Below are positions 46,097 to 53,817 of a stretch of 64,000 bases of DNA, one piece after another (position 1 is the stretch's first letter; the number at the start of each line of letters is the position of its first letter). Source of the stretch: Gammaproteobacteria bacterium (GTDB lineage Bacteria > Pseudomonadota > Gammaproteobacteria > Eutrophobiales > Eutrophobiaceae); the NCBI GenBank assembly GCA_003250975.1, contig QKIY01000030.1, forward strand, positions 1 to 64,000, in the 5' to 3' direction. The notes below the pieces were generated by a model. It was given only the letters and a program-made list of their open reading frames with translations, was not told where the DNA came from and searched no databases. The position numbers and the translations under genes are program-made.

Positions 46097-47743
46097 TCAG
46101 GCCTTGGTAAAGTCGCCGGCACGGTCGATGTCTTGCAGTGTATTGACGTCCAGCCAATGCCCGTGAATGTAGTGTACCTTGACAGGGATGTCCTGTTTGA
46201 CCAAGTGATTCAGCAGATCCGGGAGGGTCAATTGGGTAAAATCTTCCCGTTGCTGCAATTCACCCAGGCCCTGTTTCAGCCAGTTCAGGCCGTTGCCGCG
46301 GATGCGCAGCATGCCTATCCAGCGGCCGGAAGGCTCGCCTAAGTCAGTCTTCTCATCTTCCGAGATATGTTTCAGGCTGATGTCCTGCCGGAACATACTC
46401 CGGTCATCAGTGCGGGAACAATAGGCATAATCGGGTTTTCCACTAATGGGGCTGTTGTCCAGGTCGGAATCCACGACCATCACAATATCGCCATCCAGTT
46501 CAAGCAGGTCGTCTAGGATATAACTCCTGAATAACAGGTCACCGTAGGTGATAATCATGTCCTCGTTGAAATCCTGTTCTGCACAGAGCAGGGAGGTCAG
46601 CTCACCGGTGGTTTCATATTCATTATTAATACGCAATGTGATACCAGCGGTATCGATGGCATCATGTTTATAGCCGGCAACCACGGTAGTCTGGTTAATG
46701 GATTGTTTCTTGAATTCATCTAGCAACCGTCTCAGGAGTGTTTTACCACCGATTGAAAGCATGACCTTGGGGCGATCATGTGTTAGTTCATGCAAGGCGT
46801 TTCCGCGGCTTGCCGCCAGCACGATTGCATGGGTCTCCGGTCTGCCTGGGTGCAGGTAACGTTCCTGCGCGCGAGTCAATTCATCGGCACCCTGCAGGGT
46901 AAAGATGCGTTTGATCGGCGCAATCCTGTCTTCAAGATTCGCAACCGACTTGTTCTCGAAGATTTCCCTGCTGGCCTTCTCCATGGCGGCAACTGCTGCC
47001 CGGATCATATGATTGGCCCAGATTACCAGGTTGACCCCCGCCTTGTGAAAGACTTCGACCGGTGTGCTGTAATAAGTCGTAGGGACGATAATCAAGGGTA
47101 AGCGCCTGGCCCATTCATGAGAGAATTCCAGTATTTCATCGGGCTTTGATAATTTGCTGTGAATCAGTATGCCGTCCGCCCCGGCCTCATGATAGGCCTC
47201 GGCCCGCTTCAAAGCCTCGGACATGCCCCAACCTGCAATCAAGGCCTCTATGCGGGCAATGATGCAAAAGTCCGGGTCGTCCTGGCTGTCCTTGCCGGCC
47301 TTTATCTTGCCGCAGAATTCGTCTACATCGGCAAGGGGCTGGCGTTCACCATTGATGAAGCTGTTGATCTTCGGGAACTGTTTATCCTCGATGCATACAC
47401 CGGCGATATAACGTTGCTCCAGCTTTTTCACCAAGCGTCGCATGTTGTTGAAATTACCATAGCCGGTATCGCCATCCAGAAGGATCGGGATACGGGTGAC
47501 ATCGGACATGAATTCCAGCATGTCGACGATCTGTGTCCAGCTTGCTTCGTTACTATCTCGCACTCCGAACTGTGCCGACATTGCAAGCCCGCTGCCCCAG
47601 ATCCCTTTGAAGCCTGCCTCTTCGGCAATACGTGCAGAGATACCATTGTGTGCCTCTAGGATAAATTCAAGATCGGGTGATTCCAGCAGGCGACGTAACT
47701 GGGTGCTTTTCCCGGGGTTTGATTGTTTAATTTGTGTCGCCAT
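46097..47743 (-). CDS. aepX: PEP phosphomutase fused to a nucleotidyltransferase domain
   Basis: A 548-residue fusion. Residues about 15-290 are PEP mutase, which makes phosphonopyruvate from PEP. The mutase signature [11 protein letters not shown] (119-129) and the metal-binding DGDTGYGN (90-97) are intact. Residues about 305-548 are a sugar-phosphate or cytidylyltransferase-like domain, starting [16 protein letters not shown] with Lys326 in RPKVML. The usual Gly-rich loop is degenerate (ASRGNA instead of AGxGxR). The domain could attach CMP to the phosphonate product, or be a regulatory remnant. A separate nucleotidyltransferase gene lies just upstream. Confidence 0.92.
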   Translation of the reverse strand: MATQIKQSNPGKSTQLRRLLESPDLEFILEAHNGISARIAEEAGFKGIWGSGLAMSAQFGVRDSNEASWTQIVDMLEFMSDVTRIPILLDGDTGYGNFNNMRRLVKKLEQRYIAGVCIEDKQFPKINSFINGERQPLADVDEFCGKIKAGKDSQDDPDFCIIARIEALIAGWGMSEALKRAEAYHEAGADGILIHSKLSKPDEILEFSHEWARRLPLIIVPTTYYSTPVEVFHKAGVNLVIWANHMIRAAVAAMEKASREIFENKSVANLEDRIAPIKRIFTLQGADELTRAQERYLHPGRPETHAIVLAASRGNALHELTHDRPKVMLSIGGKTLLRRLLDEFKKQSINQTTVVAGYKHDAIDTAGITLRINNEYETTGELTSLLCAEQDFNEDMIITYGDLLFRSYILDDLLELDGDIVMVVDSDLDNSPISGKPDYAYCSRTDDRSMFRQDISLKHISEDEKTDLGEPSGRWIGMLRIRGNGLNWLKQGLGELQQREDFTQLTLPDLLNHLVKQDIPVKVHYIHGHWLDVNTLQDIDRAGDFTKA

Positions 47744-47745
47744 TT

Positions 47746-48495
47746 TCAGTTTATTTGCATTATTTGAGGCAGAATATCGCTTTTTGCCCGTTCTACGTCT
47801 TCCGGGAAATCAATTTCAATCCATCTCAGTCCTGTCACGTCTTCGTAGCCGAAGTCACCCGGTGTTTCCAGCAGAAGATCACGGATACATTCTTCATAAG
47901 GCTGTTGGTCTTTTCCCTGATTCAGGTAGTCCCTCGTTACACAGATTAATTTACTGGCCGTATCAGCAGTAAACCTGAAGAATCCTACTGATTCGCCCTG
48001 CAAATCAAATTCAAGTTGTGGATCGATCTTTTTTCTGAATTCCACGATCATTCCATTCCTGACACACAACTTGACCGGTTCTTCACCAGGGATAAAGTCC
48101 TGATCCAGCAAAAAGCAATTTTTATGATCCGTTTGTAACAGACGTTCAATCATACGCTGATCATATAACACGTCGGCATCCATGAGGATGAAATCTTCAT
48201 CGGTATCAAGGGATTCCAGGCCAGCCAGCAAACTGATATTGCTACCCTTGCGATACTCGGGATTATTTACTGTCCGTACAATATCTTCAGCTCCGGCTTG
48301 TGAGATTGCCTCCCGAATCATTTCAGCTTCATAGCCTGTGACAATGATAATCTCCGAAACAGCATAGTGCCTCAGGATATCCAGGTGACGGCTTAACAGG
48401 CTCCTGCCATTGAATTCGAGCAGGCATTTGGGCCTATTATCGCCGGCTCCGCCGAGCCGTTGGCCGATACCGGCTGCAAGTATCAGAGTTTTCAT
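47746..48495 (-). CDS. NTP transferase, phosphocholine/phosphonate cytidylyltransferase-like (PntC-like)
   Basis: A 249-residue nucleotidyltransferase with a canonical loop [13 protein letters not shown], the substrate lysine in [14 protein letters not shown], the metal-binding DADVL, and GESVGFFRF and [14 protein letters not shown] near the C-terminus. This pattern is like LicC-type phosphocholine and PntC-type phosphonate cytidylyltransferases, which make CMP-linked 2-AEP for transfer to lipid or glycan. It begins the operon and ends 2 bases before the PEP mutase gene. No transferase for the CMP-AEP is seen in the window. Confidence 0.85.
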   Translation of the reverse strand: MKTLILAAGIGQRLGGAGDNRPKCLLEFNGRSLLSRHLDILRHYAVSEIIIVTGYEAEMIREAISQAGAEDIVRTVNNPEYRKGSNISLLAGLESLDTDEDFILMDADVLYDQRMIERLLQTDHKNCFLLDQDFIPGEEPVKLCVRNGMIVEFRKKIDPQLEFDLQGESVGFFRFTADTASKLICVTRDYLNQGKDQQPYEECIRDLLLETPGDFGYEDVTGLRWIEIDFPEDVERAKSDILPQIMQIN

Positions 48496-48679
48496 AGAGG
48501 TACGATATAAAAAGTTTGAGAAAAACTGGTGCTTTGCCGGTTTTGGTCTATTGTTCCAGAAACTGATGCGGGCAGGGCCCGGATTAAAAAACTGTCAAGA
48601 TACAGCAGTTTACAGTAGTATTGTAAATAGAGTTAATAAAAATGTAATTATAGGGACAGAAGCATAACAAAGAAAGACG

Positions 48680-49966
48680 ATGACCGCCGGCGTACCTGAA
48701 AAACTGGGTAAATATGAAATAAAGCGACAGATTGGCCGTGGCAGCATGGGCATGGTCTATGAGGGATATGATCCCTTTACGGACCAGCTTATAGCGGTGA
48801 AGGTTGCGCGTAGTGATGCCCTGAAGAACCCGGAGGCCGGCGCCCGTTTTCGCAAGATGTTTTTTAATGAAGCCCACACGGCCGGTAAGCTAAAGCATCC
48901 CAACATTGTCGAGATACTGGATGCCGGTGTGGATGGTGAAGCCTGTTATATCGTCATGGAACTGGTGCAGGGAGGCAAGACTCTCAAACAGTATTGTACC
49001 CCCGACAATCTGTTGCCTTATCGTCAGGTGATAGAGATCATGTTCAAGTGCGCAAAAGCCCTGGACTATGCACATCGTGAGGGTGTTATTCATCGCGACA
49101 TCAAGCCCACCAATATACTGGTTACTAATGACATGGATATCAAAATCGGTGATTTCAGTATTGCCCATTTGATAACGGCAGAAACCGCAGCCACCATGCC
49201 ATTGGGATTCGTAGGGTCACCCCGTTACATGTCCCCGGAACAGGTACAGGAAGACACCATCACCAATCAGACCGACCTGTTTTCCCTTGGCATAGTGATG
49301 TATGAATTGTTTACAGGCAAACACCCCTTCGCAGCCGATGGTTTCTCGCGCCTTATTCACAAGATTATTAATGAAATACAACCGCCAATGAGAACCTATC
49401 GGTCAGATATCCCCGAGATCCTGGATAAGATTGTTTATCATGCCCTGGAGAAAGACACCAACAAGCGTTACAAGATGGGGCTGAATCTTGCCGGCGATTT
49501 GAGCTTGGCATTCGATTATCTGGAACAACCCAAAGAGGATCTGGCCGAGAAGGAGCGGTTCAAGCTGGCAAACCAGCTGGATTTCTTCAGGGGTTTCCCG
49601 GAGGCGGAGGTCTGGGAAGTGATTCGCGCCTGTGCCTGGCAGGAATATGAAGAGGGCAGTGAGATCGTAATGCAAGACGATATAGATGATGCATTTTACC
49701 TGATTGCCTCCGGATCTGTGGATGTCCTTAATGAAGGCAAGGCTGTCGGCAGACTGGTTCAGGGGGACTGCTTCGGTGAAATAGGCAGACAGGGGAAGAT
49801 CTCACGTAATTTTACGATCGCGGCAAGGGAATACGTCAGACTGATGAAGATAGCCGCCACATTGATAGATCAACTCTCAGTCGGTTGTCAGTTACATTTT
49901 AATAAGGTCTTTTTGCGGACGCTGGTCAAGAGACTGTCACTGGCAAACATGAGTGAGCACAGCTAA
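48680..49966 (+). CDS. Ser/Thr protein kinase with C-terminal cyclic-nucleotide-binding domain (copy 1)
   Basis: A cytosolic 428-residue hybrid. Residues about 12-275 are a eukaryotic-type kinase: glycine loop GRGSMGMVYEGY, Lys41 in AVKVA, Glu64, catalytic HRD (Asp140) with N145, and MSPEQ in the activation segment. The metal-binding DFG is DFS (Asp158). Residues about 300-410 are a cyclic-nucleotide-binding domain (ASGSVDVLNEGKAVG, DCFGEIG with SRNFTI). No transmembrane helix is seen, unlike most PknB-type kinases. It is a close paralogue of the gene at 52310-53626, and together they flank the pgi operon. Confidence 0.92.
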   Translation: MTAGVPEKLGKYEIKRQIGRGSMGMVYEGYDPFTDQLIAVKVARSDALKNPEAGARFRKMFFNEAHTAGKLKHPNIVEILDAGVDGEACYIVMELVQGGKTLKQYCTPDNLLPYRQVIEIMFKCAKALDYAHREGVIHRDIKPTNILVTNDMDIKIGDFSIAHLITAETAATMPLGFVGSPRYMSPEQVQEDTITNQTDLFSLGIVMYELFTGKHPFAADGFSRLIHKIINEIQPPMRTYRSDIPEILDKIVYHALEKDTNKRYKMGLNLAGDLSLAFDYLEQPKEDLAEKERFKLANQLDFFRGFPEAEVWEVIRACAWQEYEEGSEIVMQDDIDDAFYLIASGSVDVLNEGKAVGRLVQGDCFGEIGRQGKISRNFTIAAREYVRLMKIAATLIDQLSVGCQLHFNKVFLRTLVKRLSLANMSEHS

Positions 49967-49983
49967 GGTTTTTCCCAGGTTGT

Positions 49984-51570
49984 TTATTGATTTCTGAAAC
50001 GCTTAATCAATTGACGTGTTGAAGGATCAATGTCCCGGTTGTCTGTTTTTCCTTCCAGTTCATTATTGATGTCCCGGGCAATCTTTTTCCCCAGTTCAAC
50101 GCCCCATTGATCATACGGGTTAATATCCCAGATACAGGCCTGCACAAACACCCTGTGTTCATACATCGCGAGAATCATACCCAGTGTTTCGGGTGTGAGT
50201 GATTCATACAGTATTGTTGTGCTTGGGTGGTTTCCTTCAATTTTCTGGTCCGCTTTGATCCCGGTTTGATCAAGGTTACCCCGCATCAGGGCCTCCCCCT
50301 GTGCAACGCAGTTTGCATATAGCAGGCGCTGATATTGGCTGTCTTTACCATGGGAAGTACAGGCTACAAGAAACTCGACCGGAATATAGCGCGTGCCCTG
50401 GTGTAGTAGCTGCATGAATGCATGCTGGCAATTTGTCCCGGTTCCTCCCCAGATGATGGCGCCAGTTTGATAGTTAACCGGTTTGCCCGCCTGGTTCACA
50501 TGTTTGCCATTACTTTCCATGAATAACTGTGACAGGTAATCTGGCAAGAGGTTGAGTGATTGATCATACGGAATCACGGCCAGCGTCTCAGCGCCGAAAA
50601 AATTGATGTGCCAGATATCCAGGAGAGCAAGTATGACAGGTATATTCTCTTTCAGCGGTGCTTGCCTGAAGTGCCAATCCATTTTTTCAGCACCTGCCAG
50701 TAACTTACGAAAATTATCCATACCAATAGACGCGGCGACCGGCAGACCAATAGCACTCCAGACGGAATACCTGCCACCCACCCAGTCCCATATTGAAAAA
50801 ACCCTGTCTGGTGTAATGCCAAATGCCTCCGCCGCAGCCGCGTTTGCTGTGACCGCCACCATTTGCTGACAGGGGTCATCAGCACCGAATTTTGCCAGCC
50901 AGTCATTGACAGTTGCGGCATTTGTTACCGTCTCAAGCGACGAGAATGACTTTGAGGCGACAATGAACAGGGTTTTTTCAGGATCAACACTCGCCAGAAC
51001 CTGGTCAATCTCCCGATTGTCTATATTGGCAACAAAGTGAACGTTAATAGAAGGGCTTGCGATTCCCAGTAATGCGTCCACGACAAGCCGGGGGCCAAGG
51101 TCGGAACCGCCTATGCCGATATTGACGAGGGTATCGACCGGTTTGCCGCTGAAGCCCCTAATCTCGCCAGCATGAAGTGCATTGACAAAATTCTCCATGC
51201 GATTTATCTCGTCCTTTACCTGTGTAAACACATGGGTATTATTGACCGTAAGTTTGTGATCCTCGCTTGCTCGCAGGGCGTAGTGCAGGGCAGGCCGGTT
51301 TTCCGACCGGTTAATGTTTTTCCCACTGAATAGTGCGTTCATGCAATTTTGTAGATTAATCGCTGTCAGGTCGAGCAGCAGGTCCATGGTCTCGCCGGTG
51401 ATGGGATGTTTGGAAAAATCAATAAAAAGCGGTCCAAATTCAAGGGAAAATTGCCTGGCACGTTCCGGATTAGAGGCAAAGAGATCTTTAATATGCAGGT
51501 TCGATACTTCCTGCTGGTGCTTTTTAAGTTTTTTCCAGACAGGCGAAGCGCTAATGCTGGTTGCATCCAT
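49984..51570 (-). CDS. pgi: Glucose-6-phosphate isomerase (divergent active site)
   Basis: Interconverts glucose-6-phosphate and fructose-6-phosphate. The 528-residue protein has the PGI signature VGGRYSVWSAIGLPV near residue 264 and the C-terminal segment NPYDQWGVELGKK with the catalytic Lys. Compared with the E. coli enzyme, the catalytic Glu of the WGEPGTNGQHAF motif is Gly376 here (IWGGTGTNCQHAF), and the catalytic His of the HHQK motif seems replaced by Gln or Tyr (SQYQRLL). It could still be active, using nearby residues, or belong to a subfamily that I do not know. It follows the CBS gene by 40 bases. Confidence 0.9.
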   Translation of the reverse strand: MDATSISASPVWKKLKKHQQEVSNLHIKDLFASNPERARQFSLEFGPLFIDFSKHPITGETMDLLLDLTAINLQNCMNALFSGKNINRSENRPALHYALRASEDHKLTVNNTHVFTQVKDEINRMENFVNALHAGEIRGFSGKPVDTLVNIGIGGSDLGPRLVVDALLGIASPSINVHFVANIDNREIDQVLASVDPEKTLFIVASKSFSSLETVTNAATVNDWLAKFGADDPCQQMVAVTANAAAAEAFGITPDRVFSIWDWVGGRYSVWSAIGLPVAASIGMDNFRKLLAGAEKMDWHFRQAPLKENIPVILALLDIWHINFFGAETLAVIPYDQSLNLLPDYLSQLFMESNGKHVNQAGKPVNYQTGAIIWGGTGTNCQHAFMQLLHQGTRYIPVEFLVACTSHGKDSQYQRLLYANCVAQGEALMRGNLDQTGIKADQKIEGNHPSTTILYESLTPETLGMILAMYEHRVFVQACIWDINPYDQWGVELGKKIARDINNELEGKTDNRDIDPSTRQLIKRFRNQ

Positions 51571-51610
51571 TATTTGGTGGCAAGGGATATGTTAAAGATG
51601 GATATGATTG

Positions 51611-52048
51611 CTACCAGCTGGTACCGCTGATATAACTTTCCAGCTGAGTAATAATGAATTCCTTGTCAGACAGCATTGACGACATGACGTCCATAACAGA
51701 CAGCATGCCGATTGGTTTTCCGTCCTCGACTACTGGCAAATGCCGAAAGTGATGTTTTGTCATGGTAGCCATGCAATCTTCAATATTCTGATCAGGCGAC
51801 ATGTAGAAAACTTTCTCCGTCATGATCTCCCTGACCTGTGTATTTTTTGATGATCTGTCCTGCAGCACAATCTTGCGTGTATAGTCTCTTTCCGAAAAGA
51901 TACCAGCAAGCCTGTTGTTTTCTATGACCAGCAAGGCACCAATCCCCATTTCACTCATCAGTTTAATAGCATCGTAGACGAGTGTATCAGGTGACACATG
52001 ATGGATTTTATACCCCTTGTTTTCCAGAAGTTGACGTACTGTAGCCAT
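51611..52048 (-). CDS. Tandem CBS-domain protein
   Basis: The 145-residue protein consists almost entirely of two CBS domains (about residues 12-68 and 76-134), with LLVIENNRLAGIFSERDYTRKI and FRHLPVVEDGKPIGMLSVMD repeating the same pattern. Such stand-alone CBS pairs bind adenine nucleotides and act as energy sensors. It probably shares a transcript with pgi, and the Ser/Thr kinases on both sides suggest a regulatory setting for sugar metabolism. The target is not known. Confidence 0.9.
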   Translation of the reverse strand: MATVRQLLENKGYKIHHVSPDTLVYDAIKLMSEMGIGALLVIENNRLAGIFSERDYTRKIVLQDRSSKNTQVREIMTEKVFYMSPDQNIEDCMATMTKHHFRHLPVVEDGKPIGMLSVMDVMSSMLSDKEFIITQLESYISGTSW

Positions 52049-52309
52049 GGGAGCCTGTCTCCGCTTGAATTGGTTAAAATCTGGGTTTATTTCTTACTTT
52101 ACAAACTATAATTCCGGCATCGTGTGATAGCAATCTCAATATTAAGATAATTTTAGGATTCATGAAGTTATATTGCTATTCTATTGTAGAATAATTGATG
52201 ACTAACGTAATATCTCCATGTATTTAATATATGGAAATTAGAGAATCATCCGTAATTTATAATATCTTTCAAAAGGTTGTCAGGTAAATAATCAGATCAT
52301 TAAATATAT
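52049..52309. other. AT-rich divergent intergenic region
   Basis: These 261 bases separate the CBS-pgi operon (minus) from kinase copy 2 (plus). They are noticeably AT-rich and contain a short hairpin, TTCTATTGTAGAA, at about 52178-52190. I see no gene. Both promoters must be here, but none stands out by eye. Confidence 0.45.
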
Positions 52310-53626
52310 ATGATGGCAATACCCAAAAAACTTGGTAAATATGAGGTTGCTAAAGAGATTAGTCGTGGCAATATGGGGATAGTCTATCTTGGTTATGATC
52401 CCTATATTGATCGCCAGGTTGCCATCAAGGTCGCTCATTCAGACTCACTGAATGATCCGGAATCCGGACAGCGGTTCCGTAAGATGTTTTTCAATGAGGC
52501 CCATACAGCTGGCCGTTTGACCCATCCAAATATCATAAATATTTATGATGCCGGCGTGGACCAGGATACCTGCTATATCGTGATGGAATACATCAAGGGC
52601 GGTGGTACGCTCAAGAAGTATTGCAAGCCGGAAAATCTCCTGCCGGTCGAAAGGGTAGTCGAAATGATCTTTAAATGTGCAAAGGCCCTGGATTATGCAC
52701 ATCGGATGGGCATTGTGCATCGCGATATCAAGCCATCAAACATCCTTGTGACTGAGGACCTTGATGTAAAGCTGGGTGATTTCAGTATTGCCCATATTAA
52801 TAAGGCCGATTCAACTGAAACCAATACTGAAGGGGTAATGGGGTCGCCACGCTATATGTCACCCGAACAACTCAAGGAGGAATACGTCACAGGTCAATCC
52901 GATCTTTTCTCACTCGGGCTGGTGATGTATGAACTCCTTACAGGTAAACACCCCTTTATGGCGGATAATTTTTCCCGTCTGGTACACCGGGTACTCACAG
53001 AGCCTGCACAGCCTGTGCGTGAATTACGGCAGGATATACCAGATTCACTGGCAGCCATTGTTAGCAAGATACTTGAGAAGGATATTTCCAAGCGTTATGC
53101 AATGGGGCTTGATCTGGCAACTGATCTCAGCAAGGCATTTGATAATCTGGAAAAACCTGAAGTCGATATCTCTGAAGAGGAAAAATTCAATGCCATTAAG
53201 CAGCTTGAATTTTTTATGGGTTTTACGGACTCGGAAATATGGGAAATACTGCGCGCCAGTTCCTGGCAGAGTTTTGATGATTCCAGGGACATCATTGTGG
53301 AAGGGGAACTGGACGACTGTTTCTATATTATTATCGAGGGCAAGGTTTCGGTCTGGAAAAATAACAGAAGTATCCGGACCCTGGAAAAGGGTGATTGTTT
53401 TGGAGAGATGGGCTATCTCGCCAAGACCAAACGGACTGCAAGCATCAAATCCGACGGCAGCACATCGTTGCTGAAAATCAATTCCACTGTCATTTCACAG
53501 GTCTCCCAGAACTGCCAGATACGTTTCCTTAAAGTGTTTTTGCGCACACTCATCCACCGCTTGTCAGTAACTACTGAAAAGATATCCCAGGAATATGTAG
53601 AACTCTCTTCCCAATCCGGCGCGTGA
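52310..53626 (+). CDS. Ser/Thr protein kinase with C-terminal cyclic-nucleotide-binding domain (copy 2)
   Basis: A 438-residue paralogue of the kinase at 48680-49966, with the same domain order: kinase (about 10-275), then cyclic-nucleotide-binding domain (about 300-410). Lys40 in AIKVA, the HRD Asp139 and N144 are conserved, and the metal-binding motif is again DFS (LGDFSIAH, Asp157). The cNMP pocket segment DCFGEMGYLAKTKRTASI keeps the Glu and Arg that bind cyclic nucleotide in CRP-like domains. No membrane helix is seen. The start ATGATG leaves a one-codon ambiguity. Confidence 0.92.
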   Translation: MMAIPKKLGKYEVAKEISRGNMGIVYLGYDPYIDRQVAIKVAHSDSLNDPESGQRFRKMFFNEAHTAGRLTHPNIINIYDAGVDQDTCYIVMEYIKGGGTLKKYCKPENLLPVERVVEMIFKCAKALDYAHRMGIVHRDIKPSNILVTEDLDVKLGDFSIAHINKADSTETNTEGVMGSPRYMSPEQLKEEYVTGQSDLFSLGLVMYELLTGKHPFMADNFSRLVHRVLTEPAQPVRELRQDIPDSLAAIVSKILEKDISKRYAMGLDLATDLSKAFDNLEKPEVDISEEEKFNAIKQLEFFMGFTDSEIWEILRASSWQSFDDSRDIIVEGELDDCFYIIIEGKVSVWKNNRSIRTLEKGDCFGEMGYLAKTKRTASIKSDGSTSLLKINSTVISQVSQNCQIRFLKVFLRTLIHRLSVTTEKISQEYVELSSQSGA

Positions 53627-53706
53627 TTATTGCGACGCAACAGAAGTTCTTACGTTTGTTTCCCCTTTAACCAGTTTATTTTGCTTTGCAAGGAGATTAA
53701 ACTTGC

Positions 53707-53724
53707 CTTAAATAAATATTTAAG
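53707..53724. repeat. Perfect 18-bp palindrome upstream of the envelope cassette
   Basis: CTTAAATA (53707-53714), a 2-base spacer AA, then TATTTAAG (53717-53724) form a perfect inverted repeat with 8-bp arms. It lies about 95 bases upstream of the DUF1302 start and looks like an operator for a dimeric regulator. It could also be part of a promoter. No regulator gene is adjacent. Confidence 0.4.
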
Positions 53725-53757
53725 TAAAAACAATAACGTCCCGTCAAGGGGGTTACT

Positions 53758-53817
53758 ATGGCAAAAATTGCCGTAGTTTATCGCAGACAACGCAAAAGAA
53801 TGGGGATGTTTATATAA
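53758..53817 (+). CDS. Possible 19-codon leader peptide
   Basis: A short reading frame (MAKIAVVYRRQRKRMGMFI) begins at an ATG with AAGGGGG 5 bases upstream and ends in TAA immediately before the DUF1302 ATG. The peptide is strongly basic. A small hairpin GGCAA-AAA-TTGCC spans its start codon (53760-53772). It could couple translation to the main gene or act as a leader peptide. It may also be chance. Confidence 0.35.
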   Translation: MAKIAVVYRRQRKRMGMFI

